Both the position numbers and the translations under genes were made by a program. Positions 26,820 through 36,435 of a DNA stretch of 64,000 nt are shown here, in pieces. Origin of the DNA: Methanooceanicella nereidis. GTDB lineage: Archaea; Halobacteriota; Methanocellia; Methanocellales; Methanocellaceae. Location: the NCBI RefSeq assembly GCF_021023085.1, contig NZ_PGCK01000010.1, forward strand, positions 62,001 through 126,000. Reading direction: 5' to 3'. Position 1 is the stretch's first letter; each line of letters opens with the position of its first letter. The notes under the pieces were generated by a model. It saw only the letters and a list, made by a program, of their open reading frames with translations. It was not told the DNA's origin and searched no databases.

Positions 26820-28229
26820 ATGTCCGAGTTCGAGGATCACTTCAAGGAGAGAAGCGATGAGATAAATTGTGCTTTGCTTGCCATTATCTCCGGAGAGAAC
26901 CTGTTATATTTAGGGCCTCCCGGTACCGCAAAGTCGCTTCTGTCGAAGAATATTTGCGAGGTCGTTGACGGGTATTTCTTCTATTATCTGCTTACACGTT
27001 TTACGACACCCGAAGAGATATTCGGCCCCCTATCTCTTAAGGCCCTTCAGCATGACGATTTCAGGAGAAAGGTCGACGGATACCTGCCAACGGCGCATAT
27101 AGCTTTCCTTGATGAGATCTTTAAATCCAATAGTTCCATACTTAACAGCCTGCTCACCATCCTTAACGAAAAAAGGTTCCATAATGGAAGAGATGTCATT
27201 AAGATACCCCTATTATCCGTATTCGGGGCTTCTAATGAATTGCCCGATGAGGATGAGAACCTTGAGGCGCTTTATGACAGGTTCTTATTCAGGTGCTCTG
27301 TCAGCTGCGTCCGGGACGAGAATAATTTTAAAGAGCTGATATTCGGGGATGCCGATAGCTTTAAGCCGTCTTTCAAGATCCCGCTGGAAAAGATAGACGA
27401 GATAAAAAGGGTCTCCGGGAAAGTTAAGATAGACAGGGATGTAGAAAAGATAATACTCGAGACCAGAAAGGAGTTCTTGAGGAAAAATATTCACCTGTCC
27501 GATAGGCGATGGAAAAAGATCGTCAACGTGTTAAAGATAGCATCGGCAAGCATGGGCAATGAGGTCGTAGACAGGTCAATGGTACTTCTGTTGCAGCATA
27601 TGACCTGGGATACCCCGTCACAAAAAGAGCATATTCGAAACATTCTGATAGACCAGATAATTTCCGGCGGGGAGAGCCTGGAAAAATTGAAAAAGGACGT
27701 GACAGACCTGTATTTCCTCGTCCAGAGAACTATGGATTACAAATTCCCGTTGCCGATCAGGTGCTATCAGTGCAACGAGATATTCGATACCTCAAAAAAG
27801 CTTGGTGTCCACAGAAAAATATTCTCAAACCATATGTACTACGACCCCCACAGGATAAGCCTGAACCTGAGGTACTTCAACTACCCGGACCTTGTGAAGG
27901 TACTAAAAGAGGAGTATAAGTGGAACTTTATAGATAACACGCCGGAAAGGTCAAGATCTTATGCCACAGAGCTTGTCGACCTTAAGGAAAGGTTCGAGCA
28001 TGCGAGAAAAAAGGTCGAGGAAGAGTTCGAGCTGCTGAAAAAACTTTTCGCGGAAAATATCTGGATAACGGAAAATGACCGGATAGAGGTGCTTAACAGG
28101 TATGAGCATAAGATCAATCCGCTGCAGGAGATAAAGGAGACGTTCCGGATGATAGAGTCGATGCTCGAGCAGAACGAACAGATCAGCATCGTGGAAAAGA
28201 TGTCCTCTTTAGAAGCGACCGCGCAATAG
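26820..28229 (+). CDS. MoxR/RavA-type AAA+ ATPase with a Cys/His insert
   Basis: 469 residues. AAA+ core with Walker A GPPGTAKS (about residues 33-40), Walker B IAFLDEIFK (about 98-106), sensor 1 FGASNELPDE and an arginine-finger-like YDRFLFR, as in RavA. The rest is helical, with a coiled-coil-prone C terminus. Near residues 320-345 lies CYQCNEIFDTSKKLGVHRK followed by a second His, shaped like a C2H2 zinc finger and not usual in RavA. RavA-type ATPases work with VWA proteins to insert metals or remodel complexes. The VWA partner follows after 14 bases. No clear Shine-Dalgarno sequence precedes the ATG. Confidence 0.82.
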   Translation: MSEFEDHFKERSDEINCALLAIISGENLLYLGPPGTAKSLLSKNICEVVDGYFFYYLLTRFTTPEEIFGPLSLKALQHDDFRRKVDGYLPTAHIAFLDEIFKSNSSILNSLLTILNEKRFHNGRDVIKIPLLSVFGASNELPDEDENLEALYDRFLFRCSVSCVRDENNFKELIFGDADSFKPSFKIPLEKIDEIKRVSGKVKIDRDVEKIILETRKEFLRKNIHLSDRRWKKIVNVLKIASASMGNEVVDRSMVLLLQHMTWDTPSQKEHIRNILIDQIISGGESLEKLKKDVTDLYFLVQRTMDYKFPLPIRCYQCNEIFDTSKKLGVHRKIFSNHMYYDPHRISLNLRYFNYPDLVKVLKEEYKWNFIDNTPERSRSYATELVDLKERFEHARKKVEEEFELLKKLFAENIWITENDRIEVLNRYEHKINPLQEIKETFRMIESMLEQNEQISIVEKMSSLEATAQ

Positions 28230-28243
28230 CTCTGGCATATTTT

Positions 28244-29779
28244 ATGATGGAGACAGGATCGTTCAAAGAGTTCTCGGAAAACGAAGAGATAAGAGAAGTC
28301 TTAGCCGTGCCTCGAAATATACCCAGGAAGATACGGGAAGAGATAGCGGAGATAATATTTCATGAGATGATCCTTGGCGATAATTATGAGATAAGGGATC
28401 ACAGGAAATTCGTAGAGAGATACGGGGCTTTTTATCTTTTGTTCAGCACTATGAAAAGCTCCGATGAATGGCCCAGGATAAAGGACATCGCGAAATCGAG
28501 CGATATAGCGGCGACCTACATTCTCAGGGACATCGTTGAAAAGATCCTGGATATACTCGACGAGACAGGCTTATACCTGGAAAGTATGAAAAAAGGGTTG
28601 CCGGAAAACATGAGCCTGCTTATGGCAGAGTTTGAAAGGATCATGGAGGATACGCGAAAGCTCTGGGACAGAAAGGTACATAAGAACGCAGCTCCCGGAT
28701 ACGAAGATGAATATTTTGAGCCGCCCGTTGATCAGGTACTGGCCGAGAGGATCGATCTTTTTCTTAATGAAGAGAACTCAAGAAAATTTTTGATACATAT
28801 TACCAGGCAGTTATTATTAGAACGGTTCATGCAGTCGGTGAGAAATGCGGAAGAGCATTTAAGATCGATCGAGCTGATGACTCTGCTATATCCGGGAAGA
28901 GGCTGGGATCACTCGATGATCGAGCTGCACAGGAAATATTTTAGCGAGATACATAAATATTCCAGGATCTTCGAAAGGAACGAGGATCTAAAGAAAATAT
29001 TGAGGCTTCTGGGAAAGATAGAGATGGAACATGGTTTCCGGATGTCGGGCATTTCCAGCCATTCAAGATCCGAAGTCTACTCCATTTCAATGTCAAAGAA
29101 CCTTGAATATTTACTTCCGGCCGAACTTATCAAGCTACAGGATAATACTCTAAGGACCTTGTTTTTCGCTAACATGCTGGAGGGGAGACTGCTCACTTAT
29201 CAGCTCAGAGGTAAAGACCAGTCACGTAAAAGCCGTTCTAAAAAAAGAAAAGGACCTGTTATCACGCTTGTCGATACATCAGGATCGATGCACGGCGCTC
29301 CAGAAATAGTAGCAAAATCGGTCATACTGGCCATAGTCAAGAACATGTTAAAAGAAAAAAGGGATGTGAAGGTCTTTTTATTCTCTTCGGTTGACCAGAC
29401 CATAGAGATAGAGATGACCGATATTAAAAAGATGGCTACGGAGTTCCTTGACTTTCTGAGCTACACGTTCGAAGGCGGGACGGATTTTAATACTGCCCTA
29501 AAGGCCGGGCTTACCTCTCTGAGAGAGAAGAAGTTCCGAAGCGCAGACCTGTTATTTATAACGGACGGCCTATCCGATATTACAGACACTTCGCTGATCA
29601 GGGAATACAATATTTTAAAAGAGCAGTACGATACAAGGATATTTACCCTGATCACGGGCAATAACGATGCAGGAGGATTAAAAATGGTCTCAGACCATAT
29701 TTTTTTACTCGACAGAGAAGATAGCTGGGACCCTGACGATAACCCTGCAAAGCTGATAAAGATAATGACGAGAGAATGA
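28244..29779 (+). CDS. VWA-domain protein, ViaA-type partner of the AAA+ ATPase
   Basis: 511 residues. The first 330 residues are helical and charged. The C-terminal 180 residues are a von Willebrand A domain with a complete metal-ion-dependent adhesion site: DTSGSM (about residue 344), a Thr in the FEGGTDF loop and TDGLSD. This is the layout of ViaA, the partner of RavA. It follows the ATPase by 14 bases in the same operon. The two probably form a MoxR-VWA chaperone acting on an unknown client; no metalloenzyme gene adjoins them. Confidence 0.82.
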   Translation: MMETGSFKEFSENEEIREVLAVPRNIPRKIREEIAEIIFHEMILGDNYEIRDHRKFVERYGAFYLLFSTMKSSDEWPRIKDIAKSSDIAATYILRDIVEKILDILDETGLYLESMKKGLPENMSLLMAEFERIMEDTRKLWDRKVHKNAAPGYEDEYFEPPVDQVLAERIDLFLNEENSRKFLIHITRQLLLERFMQSVRNAEEHLRSIELMTLLYPGRGWDHSMIELHRKYFSEIHKYSRIFERNEDLKKILRLLGKIEMEHGFRMSGISSHSRSEVYSISMSKNLEYLLPAELIKLQDNTLRTLFFANMLEGRLLTYQLRGKDQSRKSRSKKRKGPVITLVDTSGSMHGAPEIVAKSVILAIVKNMLKEKRDVKVFLFSSVDQTIEIEMTDIKKMATEFLDFLSYTFEGGTDFNTALKAGLTSLREKKFRSADLLFITDGLSDITDTSLIREYNILKEQYDTRIFTLITGNNDAGGLKMVSDHIFLLDREDSWDPDDNPAKLIKIMTRE

Positions 29780-29925
29780 ATTTTTTTTAAAAACGATTAA
29801 TTCGATTATAATAGATATCTTAAACCATAATAAATATAAACTATAAACAAATAACTTATTGTTTAATAAAAATTATTTACTATGGTAAAACTAAATTTAT
29901 TTTGGTTTTCAGGGGATTATGCGGC

Positions 29926-30561
29926 ATGGTAGGAGGGACAAATAATACGGTAAGCGACAAGGACGTATTTTCAGGGTATTACGCTGACAATGACACAATT
30001 TTAGAAAATAAAAATGAAAAAATTGAAACATCGATCAACAGGACATATTACCTGCTTTCGCTATCGTCGTATTCATTTTGCCTGTATGGCGACATCCTGG
30101 ACTATAGTTTTAATGACCTTAAAAGCCCCTACATTCTTGCAAAAAACATAGAAAATAACGAGATTAAAAAGAATGTTTATATTATCAACACTTTTGATAG
30201 TATCACATCAAACAAAGATGCCATAGATAGTAAAGATCCCGGAGAGAACCACGATCTCAAACTATTCGATGGTCTTGACTTCGTCATAATGAATAGAGGA
30301 AATGGCAATGATGCTCTGCTATCAGTGAAAAATAAGATATTTTCATTCGCACACGTCAGCCTGAACGAATATGAATATAATACCAGCGCACTTGAGTTCA
30401 TATATGAAAGGATGGTATGCGGAGGGATCATTCTTATAGATGATACAGGTGAAAATATCAAGGGCAATACCATTAATAATGTAGCTGAAGATTTTATGTG
30501 GGATAAGGAAGAGCCATATATCTCATTATCCACCGGGCAATGTTTTATCATAAAAAGCTAA
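29926..30561 (+). CDS. TylF-like (class I methyltransferase fold) protein, divergent
   Basis: 211 residues. The second half resembles the end of TylF/macrocin O-methyltransferases: FDGLDFVIMNRGN, then a helix and ERMVCGGIILIDDTG. The N-terminal half lacks a clear Gly-rich SAM motif, so catalysis is uncertain. The gene is more AT- and Asn/Lys-rich than its neighbours, a possible sign of transfer. A TTG at 29902 also opens the frame; I prefer ATG 29926, preceded by AGGGG. Context (after the MoxR-VWA pair) offers no clear function. Confidence 0.55.
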   Translation: MVGGTNNTVSDKDVFSGYYADNDTILENKNEKIETSINRTYYLLSLSSYSFCLYGDILDYSFNDLKSPYILAKNIENNEIKKNVYIINTFDSITSNKDAIDSKDPGENHDLKLFDGLDFVIMNRGNGNDALLSVKNKIFSFAHVSLNEYEYNTSALEFIYERMVCGGIILIDDTGENIKGNTINNVAEDFMWDKEEPYISLSTGQCFIIKS

Positions 30562-30644
30562 ATGATCCGTCATAAAACCGTGGGGCATAAAAAAGATAAT
30601 TAAAGGCTAACTTTTTTCTATTTTCACGACATAATAGCCTTACC

Positions 30645-31385
30645 ATGCCAGTAAAAACTATCAAGGTAATCAAGCAGGGAAGCCTGCCTATCGATGGATT
30701 TGAAGAGCCCGATCCTCGTTTAATGGCGTTCAAGAACCTCGCCGGGGTCGGAGGCGGCTCGACCGTGACGTACATTGAATCCGACGTAAAGATAATAGTC
30801 GACACGGGCTTTGATTTTGACACGCATATGACGGATGAGAACGTTAAGCAGAACAAGAAAAACCTTACCAATGCCTTAAAGAGCTTTGGCCTAAAACCGT
30901 CTGACATCGATATTCTTTTTATAACTCACTGGCACCTGGACCATTTCGGGAACTATAAGCTATTCCGAAAGAGCAAGATATTGACTTATGAATCTGCTGT
31001 GGATAAATGCAGGATAAAAGTTACCGGCGTAAAGGACGGGGAGTCTATCGCGGATGGCGTCAGGGTCATGCACACCCCCGGGCATACTTCTGATCATGCG
31101 TCGTTACTCGTCGAAACGGATAGGTTAAGGTATTCGATCCCGACCTCAGCGGGAGGCAGGATAGTCGGCATCGGAGAGCTAAAGATAGCAGTTGCCGGTG
31201 ACGCGATCCTTTCGCCTATATTCTATGCCATGAATAAGACATGGACAAATAACAGGGACTTCTATTCGAATGAAGCGGCCGGGGAGAGCAGGAATAAGTT
31301 AACTGAGTATGCAGATTACATTATCCCCGGACACGGGAATGTATTCAGAAATGTGATCAAGGACAGGGACTCTCAAGATACCTGA
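30645..31385 (+). CDS. Metallo-beta-lactamase-fold hydrolase
   Basis: 246 residues. The metal-binding motif THWHLDHFGN is at about residues 94-103 (HxHxDH), followed by TPGHTSDH (third His), AGDAIL (bridging Asp) and PGHGN (last His). All ligands of a two-metal centre are present. Members hydrolyse thioesters, nucleic-acid ends or lactones, or act as quorum-type lactonases; the substrate cannot be read from sequence. It faces the FtsZ-like gene tail to tail with a gap of eight bases. Confidence 0.85.
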   Translation: MPVKTIKVIKQGSLPIDGFEEPDPRLMAFKNLAGVGGGSTVTYIESDVKIIVDTGFDFDTHMTDENVKQNKKNLTNALKSFGLKPSDIDILFITHWHLDHFGNYKLFRKSKILTYESAVDKCRIKVTGVKDGESIADGVRVMHTPGHTSDHASLLVETDRLRYSIPTSAGGRIVGIGELKIAVAGDAILSPIFYAMNKTWTNNRDFYSNEAAGESRNKLTEYADYIIPGHGNVFRNVIKDRDSQDT

Positions 31386-31393
31386 CATACCAT

Positions 31394-32353
31394 TTATTTT
31401 TTGAATCCGGTCAGTATTATCAGCAGGCCGAGCTTTTTTTCGAAGTCTTTTTTAATTTCTGCTCCCCATATTATATCTATGCCAGAAGGCAATACTTTTT
31501 TTATCCCGTCCATTAGCTTTACTGATTCGTCAAAAGATATGTTCCTGGTAGAAGTCATGACGACATATGCCTTTGTCGCGCCGCTGGCATCATGCTCTGA
31601 CATCGGGAATTCAAGGGCTGTTTCCAGAGATCCAATCAGGTCGCCGTCCATGGGATATTCTCTCAGGAACATGACACCAAGCCCGGTCCGTTCAAAGAAT
31701 CTTTTATAATCCCATATGGCTATATGCGACAACGACCTTTTTGTCACTATTTCCACCATCAGCCGGATCTTTTCCGCCAGCAGTTCATCCATCATGAAGT
31801 AGGCATTCTCTTTCGGGATGCCCGGATCATACCCCGGCAGTTTTTCATAATCCATTACAACGACAGTGTCGGCATTTTTCAATACCTCGTTAATGCCTTC
31901 CTCTGCCAGTTCCCGTTTTTCTTTTTCCTCCTTAAACGGTAAAGTGACGAGCGCTATGACATGGGCGCCATACTCTCTTGCAAGGCGTGCTACTACCGGA
32001 GCGCTCCCGGTCCCCGTAACTCCCCCCATGCCGGCTATCAGGAAAACGACTTTTGATCCCTGAAAAGCCTCATGAAGCCGATATCCGGAGACCTCGGCGG
32101 CTTTTTTTCCGAATTCAGGTGTTCTTTTCTCCGGAGCTTCTAATGAGCTTCCTATATGGAATTTTTTACCCGCCCGGATAACATCCAGGTGTCTTTTATC
32201 GGTATCGACCGCATAGGTATCCGCACCGAATAGCCCGATGCTATTAATGTAATTGATAATGTTATTGCCGGCGCCTCCGCATCCGACCACCTTGATCATC
32301 TTCGGGAAATAGTCATAAAGCTCGGCTTCAGGAATGTTTTCTTGTTCAAGCAT
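31394..32353 (-). CDS. Divergent FtsZ/tubulin-like protein
   Basis: 319 residues of the FtsZ superfamily. The nucleotide-binding N-terminal half is recognisable: VVGCGGAGNNIINY (residues about 22-35) and the tubulin signature as GMGGVTGTGSAP, where FtsZ has GGGTGTGAAP. The synergy loop that supplies catalytic Asp in FtsZ (NxDxxD) aligns by eye with SHIAIWDY, so the first Asp and the Asn are lost and only the second Asp remains. GTP binding is likely, normal hydrolysis doubtful. It is not the main cell-division FtsZ; it may be a regulator or form its own filaments. A GGTGAT site precedes the ATG. Confidence 0.75.
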   Translation of the reverse strand: MLEQENIPEAELYDYFPKMIKVVGCGGAGNNIINYINSIGLFGADTYAVDTDKRHLDVIRAGKKFHIGSSLEAPEKRTPEFGKKAAEVSGYRLHEAFQGSKVVFLIAGMGGVTGTGSAPVVARLAREYGAHVIALVTLPFKEEKEKRELAEEGINEVLKNADTVVVMDYEKLPGYDPGIPKENAYFMMDELLAEKIRLMVEIVTKRSLSHIAIWDYKRFFERTGLGVMFLREYPMDGDLIGSLETALEFPMSEHDASGATKAYVVMTSTRNISFDESVKLMDGIKKVLPSGIDIIWGAEIKKDFEKKLGLLIILTGFKK

Positions 32354-32705
32354 CTTATATCACCAATATCGAGAACTGCGGCATGATGTTGACTGTTTCA
32401 GTGTCATTCTTAGGAAATTTTACCGGTACATGATCTTTTCATGATGTTCGGACAGGCCGGAAAACCTGCACATTTGAATATTTTTATGCGAACAATAAAT
32501 ATTTTATCTATTTTCCATCAATAGGATAGTGAAAAACTCTCTTTTACGAATTCTTTTCAGAGCCTGTCTACTCTTTAGAAATAATATTTTAAAATATTCG
32601 GCATACGTAAATACTAACTAAACTTTTATTGTTTTATAAAAAGTAAACTTTATATATGTTAAACGTACACTTCTAACCGTTCAATAAAAAAAGGATTGTA
32701 TTACG
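32354..32705. promoter_or_regulatory. Divergent promoter region for the FtsZ-like gene and thiC
   Basis: 352 bases, AT-rich, no gene. A strong TATA box for thiC, TTTATATAT, is at 32649-32657, giving a leader of about 25-30 bases. No thiamine-pyrophosphate riboswitch (THI box) was found before thiC. Confidence 0.5.
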
Positions 32706-33980
32706 ATGAGTTTCCTTGAAGACGCAAAAAAAGGCATTATCACAGATGAGATGAAAGCTGTCGCACAGGCTGAAGGCGTAACGCCGGAGTTCGTACAAAG
32801 AGGCGTGGGCAACGGCCATATCGTCATACCCATTTCACCTTACAGGAAAGTAAAAGTTTGCGGGATAGGTAAAGGCCTCAGGACAAAGGTCAATGCGTCC
32901 ATAGGGACATCTTCGGATATAGTAGACATCGAAAACGAGATCAGGAAGGCCATAGCTGCCGAAGAGGCGGGTGCCGATACCCTGATGGAATTATCTACCG
33001 GAGGAGATTTTGCCGATATCAGAAGGCGTGTCTGCGAAGCAACATCCCTGTCCGTAGGAAGCGTCCCGTTATACCAGGCGTTCATCGAGGCCGCAAGGAA
33101 GGATGGCGCAGTCATCCATATGAAAGAGGACGATCTTTTCCGTATAACAGAGGAACAGGCAAAGCTCGGGACGAACTTCATGGCGATCCATACGGGCATA
33201 AACCGGATCACAGTGGAGAGGCTTAAAAGGCAGGGAAGGCACGGAGGCCTGTGCAGCAGAGGAGGGGCTTTCATGACCGCCTGGATGATCCATAATGACA
33301 AAGAGAACCCGTTATACAGCGAATTCGATTATCTTCTCGAGATCCTCAAGAAGCATGAGGTCACGCTATCAATGGGTAACGGCATGAGGGCCGGTGCAGT
33401 CCATGACGCTACCGACCGCGCCCAGATACAGGAGCTTATCATGAACGCCGAGCTCGCCGATCAGGCATACAATAACGGTGTCCAGGTAATTGTAGAAGGC
33501 CCGGGCCACGTTCCGATAGACCAGATCGAGGCGAACGTCGTATTAATGAAACAGATGTCAAACCATAAGCCGTTTTACATGTTAGGGCCGCTTGTGACTG
33601 ACGTCGCACCGGGTTATGATAATATAGTTGCAGCCGTAGGCGCTTCGTTATCCTCAGCCTACGGCGCTGATTTCATTTGCTACGTTACACCGGCGGAGCA
33701 TCTTGCCCTGCCAAACGTAGAGGACGTCAGGACAGGAGTCATGTCCGCAAGGATAGCCGCGCATATTGGCGATATGGTCAAGTATAACAAAAGGGATGAT
33801 GACCTGGCGATGGCGCATGCGCGTAAGAACCTTGACTGGAATAAAATGTATGAGGTCGCGCTTGACCCGGAGTACGCGAAAGAGATCAGGGCGAGCAGGA
33901 TGCCCGAGGACAAAGAAGCGTGCACGATGTGCGGCGACTATTGTGCGTTGAAGATCGTACGCAGCACATTCAACTTCTAA
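32706..33980 (+). CDS. thiC: Phosphomethylpyrimidine synthase
   Basis: 424 residues, the archaeal length. The radical SAM cluster ligands are in the C-terminal CTMCGDYCALK (Cx2Cx4C), typical of ThiC only. MELSTGGDF, NGMRAGAVHDA and VEGPGHVPIDQIEAN are the conserved active-site segments. ThiC rearranges aminoimidazole ribotide into the pyrimidine of thiamine. Its product would supply the TPP needed by the IorA-like enzyme among others. Single gene with its own promoter and a terminator that includes the stop codon. Confidence 0.95.
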   Translation: MSFLEDAKKGIITDEMKAVAQAEGVTPEFVQRGVGNGHIVIPISPYRKVKVCGIGKGLRTKVNASIGTSSDIVDIENEIRKAIAAEEAGADTLMELSTGGDFADIRRRVCEATSLSVGSVPLYQAFIEAARKDGAVIHMKEDDLFRITEEQAKLGTNFMAIHTGINRITVERLKRQGRHGGLCSRGGAFMTAWMIHNDKENPLYSEFDYLLEILKKHEVTLSMGNGMRAGAVHDATDRAQIQELIMNAELADQAYNNGVQVIVEGPGHVPIDQIEANVVLMKQMSNHKPFYMLGPLVTDVAPGYDNIVAAVGASLSSAYGADFICYVTPAEHLALPNVEDVRTGVMSARIAAHIGDMVKYNKRDDDLAMAHARKNLDWNKMYEVALDPEYAKEIRASRMPEDKEACTMCGDYCALKIVRSTFNF

Positions 33981-34011
33981 GGACTTTGCGTCCTTAGAAC
34001 ACTTTATTTTT
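33976..34011 (+). terminator. Terminator hairpin containing the thiC stop codon
   Basis: TCTAAGGAC (33976-33984) pairs with GTCCTTAGA (33990-33998) over a five-base loop, followed by a T-rich tract. The TAA stop (33978-33980) is in the stem. Confidence 0.7.
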
Positions 34012-34135
34012 ACATAAACGTCCACATAGCTTTAATTTGCTTATTTTATTACTTTATAATCTAAGCCGGGTAAAAATTAAAAAGGGGGCGTATAGGATTA
34101 TGCTCCCGTGTCCGTAAAAAATAGGCAAAAATCTT

Positions 34136-34789
34136 TTACCTTATCTTGAGCCTTTCACCGGTCACCATGTAAACGGTACGCGCCGCTATGACGCATGCAT
34201 GGTCCGCGCACCGCTCAATATACCTGGAGACGAACGAAAGGTGCGAGGCCATATCAGTAGCCTTTGGGTCCTTGATCATCTCCTCGATGAGCTCTCTTCT
34301 TACATGGTCATACATTGCGTCTACCTCATCATCCCTGGCGCCCATGTTCCTTGCCATCTCCAGATCCCTGTTCACGAACGCATGAATGCTGTCCGTCATC
34401 ATGCTTTCCGCCAGGTCATACATTCTCCTTATATCCTTTATCTCGGGAAGTAAAGGCTCATCGCCTATCTTGACAACTATTGCGCCTATATCGTATGCCA
34501 GCCGGGATAAGCGCTCAAGATCGGTCAGTATCTTAAGCGTGGACGTAATGAACCTGAGGTCGGATGCCATGGGCTGCTGAAGAGCCAGTATCTCGACACA
34601 ATTATGCTCGAGCTCCAGTTCCATTTCGGATATCTTACCGCTTCTCTCCATGACTCTCTTTGCCATCTCTACATCCCGGGATTCCAGCGCTTTGATAGAT
34701 AAAGATAGCAGCTCAAGAGAGTCCTCTCCCATCTTTAGAAGATCGTTTCCAAGTCCTTTGATCTGCTGAAAATAATATTCTCTCGTCAA
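34136..34789 (-). CDS. phoU: Phosphate uptake regulator PhoU
   Basis: 217 residues, two repeats of the three-helix PhoU bundle. The metal-binding EXXXD-type motifs are visible, e.g. DLERLSRLAYDIGAIVV and RYIERCADHACVIAAR. PhoU dampens the Pst transporter when phosphate is sufficient. It is the last gene of pstSCAB-phoU, 15 bases after pstB. Confidence 0.92.
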   Translation of the reverse strand: MTREYYFQQIKGLGNDLLKMGEDSLELLSLSIKALESRDVEMAKRVMERSGKISEMELELEHNCVEILALQQPMASDLRFITSTLKILTDLERLSRLAYDIGAIVVKIGDEPLLPEIKDIRRMYDLAESMMTDSIHAFVNRDLEMARNMGARDDEVDAMYDHVRRELIEEMIKDPKATDMASHLSFVSRYIERCADHACVIAARTVYMVTGERLKIR

Positions 34790-34804
34790 ATCTTATCCCA
34801 CCAA

Positions 34805-35569
34805 TTATCCGAACCTGCCCGTTATATAATCTTCCGTACGCTTATCCCGGGGGTTCTCGAATATTTTCTTCGTCGCATCGTACTCGATCAGATCACCCAT
34901 CAGGAAGAACGCCGTCCTATCCGACACACGCGCAGCCTGCTGCATGTTGTGCGTGACAATGACTATCGTGTATTTTTCTTTAAGCGCTCTCATAAGATCC
35001 TCTATCTTTGAAGTCGCTATCGGGTCCAGGGCTGAGCAAGGCTCGTCCATCAATATGATCTCAGGCTCTACCGCGAGACAGCGGGCTATACATAATCTTT
35101 GCTGCTGCCCTCCGGAAAGGCTCATGGCCGACTCCTGCTGCCTGCTTCCGACCTCATCCCACAGGAATGCCTGTTTCAAGCTTTTCTCTACGATCTCGTT
35201 AAGCCTTTTTTTATCCTTGATGCCATGGATCCTTGGGCCGTAGGCGACATTATCATATATGGACATCGGGAACGGGTTTGGTTTCTGGAATACCATGCCG
35301 ATGCTCTTTCTCAAGCCTACGACGTCCACGTCCTTGTCGTAAATGTTCTTGCCCCGGTAGGATATACTTCCCGTTATCCTGACCCCTGGAACAAGATCGT
35401 TCATTCTGTTCAGGCATCTGAGGAAAGTCGACTTTCCACATCCCGACGGGCCGATGATAGCCGTAATGCTACGTTCCGGTATCCCCATGGTCACGTCTTT
35501 CAGTGCATGTGTCTTTCCGTAAAATAGGTTAATGTCCTTTGACTCAAGGATATTGCCTGTAGCTTCCAT
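34805..35569 (-). CDS. pstB: Phosphate ABC transporter ATPase
   Basis: 254 residues with Walker [10 protein letters not shown], signature [16 protein letters not shown], Walker [14 protein letters not shown] and the His switch [10 protein letters not shown]. The [14 protein letters not shown] and [15 protein letters not shown] segments are PstB-specific. It powers phosphate import through PstC and PstA. Its start overlaps the pstA stop by one base. Confidence 0.95.
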   Translation of the reverse strand: MEATGNILESKDINLFYGKTHALKDVTMGIPERSITAIIGPSGCGKSTFLRCLNRMNDLVPGVRITGSISYRGKNIYDKDVDVVGLRKSIGMVFQKPNPFPMSIYDNVAYGPRIHGIKDKKRLNEIVEKSLKQAFLWDEVGSRQQESAMSLSGGQQQRLCIARCLAVEPEIILMDEPCSALDPIATSKIEDLMRALKEKYTIVIVTHNMQQAARVSDRTAFFLMGDLIEYDATKKIFENPRDKRTEDYITGRFG

Positions 35570-36435
35570 TATATTTTACCGCCTAGTTTTGAAATGTATC
35601 TTCTTGTGATCATGTTACTGATTATCGTGATCGCCAGTATCATCAATACCAGCACCGCCGAGGTGCCGTATGCGTTCTTCATCGAAAGGTTCTCCATCGC
35701 CAGGACGTACACGTGAAGCGTCATCGTACGGACGGGATCGAATAGAGTCGTGGGGACTTTTGCCACGGTACCCGCAGTAAGCATCACGGCTGCGGTCTCT
35801 CCTACAGCCCTTCCCATGCCGAGTATCACGCCTGTGATCATTCCGGGAAATGCTGCGGGCAGTACGACCTTTCTTATAGTCTGCCATTTGCTGGCTCCAA
35901 GCGCCATGCTCCCGTGCTTATAGGATTCGGGCACTACACGTACAGCCTCTTCGGATACCCTCAGGATGATAGGCAGCGCCATCAGAGCCAGCGTCAATCC
36001 ACCGGCCAGTATCGAGAAGCCCATCTTTAACGTATATACAAAGAACAGGTAACCGAACAGGCCGAAAATGATGGAAGGAATGCCGGCAAGACTGTCGGCA
36101 CCGAACCTGACTATCTTAGTGATCCGGTTTTCTCCGGCATATTCTGCCATGTATATCGCCGCTCCGACACCAAGAGGCGTGGCGACAATGACCGCTACAA
36201 GTGTCACTGCTATCGTACCCACGATCGTCGGATAGATCCCGCCTTCACGCCCCATCTTTTTAGGGGATTCCGTCAGGAATTCCCAGTTTATCGCGCCAAT
36301 ACCGTTGACCAGTATGTAACCGATGACGACCAGGAGTATTAACAGTGTGATAATGCCGCACATCCAGAGCATCGCTATGCCCATATTATTATAGAGGTAT
36401 CTCCGGTCTTTTTTCTTTTCAGGCAACATACTCAT
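35569..36435 (-). CDS. pstA: Phosphate ABC transporter permease PstA
   Basis: 288 residues with six membrane helices and the EAA loop region [25 protein letters not shown] that contacts Pst[17 protein letters not shown] is a typical PstA/PstC segment. It pairs with PstC as the membrane channel. Its start overlaps pstC by four bases. Confidence 0.93.
   Translation of the reverse strand: MSMLPEKKKDRRYLYNNMGIAMLWMCGIITLLILLVVIGYILVNGIGAINWEFLTESPKKMGREGGIYPTIVGTIAVTLVAVIVATPLGVGAAIYMAEYAGENRITKIVRFGADSLAGIPSIIFGLFGYLFFVYTLKMGFSILAGGLTLALMALPIILRVSEEAVRVVPESYKHGSMALGASKWQTIRKVVLPAAFPGMITGVILGMGRAVGETAAVMLTAGTVAKVPTTLFDPVRTMTLHVYVLAMENLSMKNAYGTSAVLVLMILAITIISNMITRRYISKLGGKI

Noticed and set aside
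32590-32705. Thiamine riboswitch before thiC
   Set aside because: The leader after the TATA box is only about 30 bases and has no THI-box sequence.
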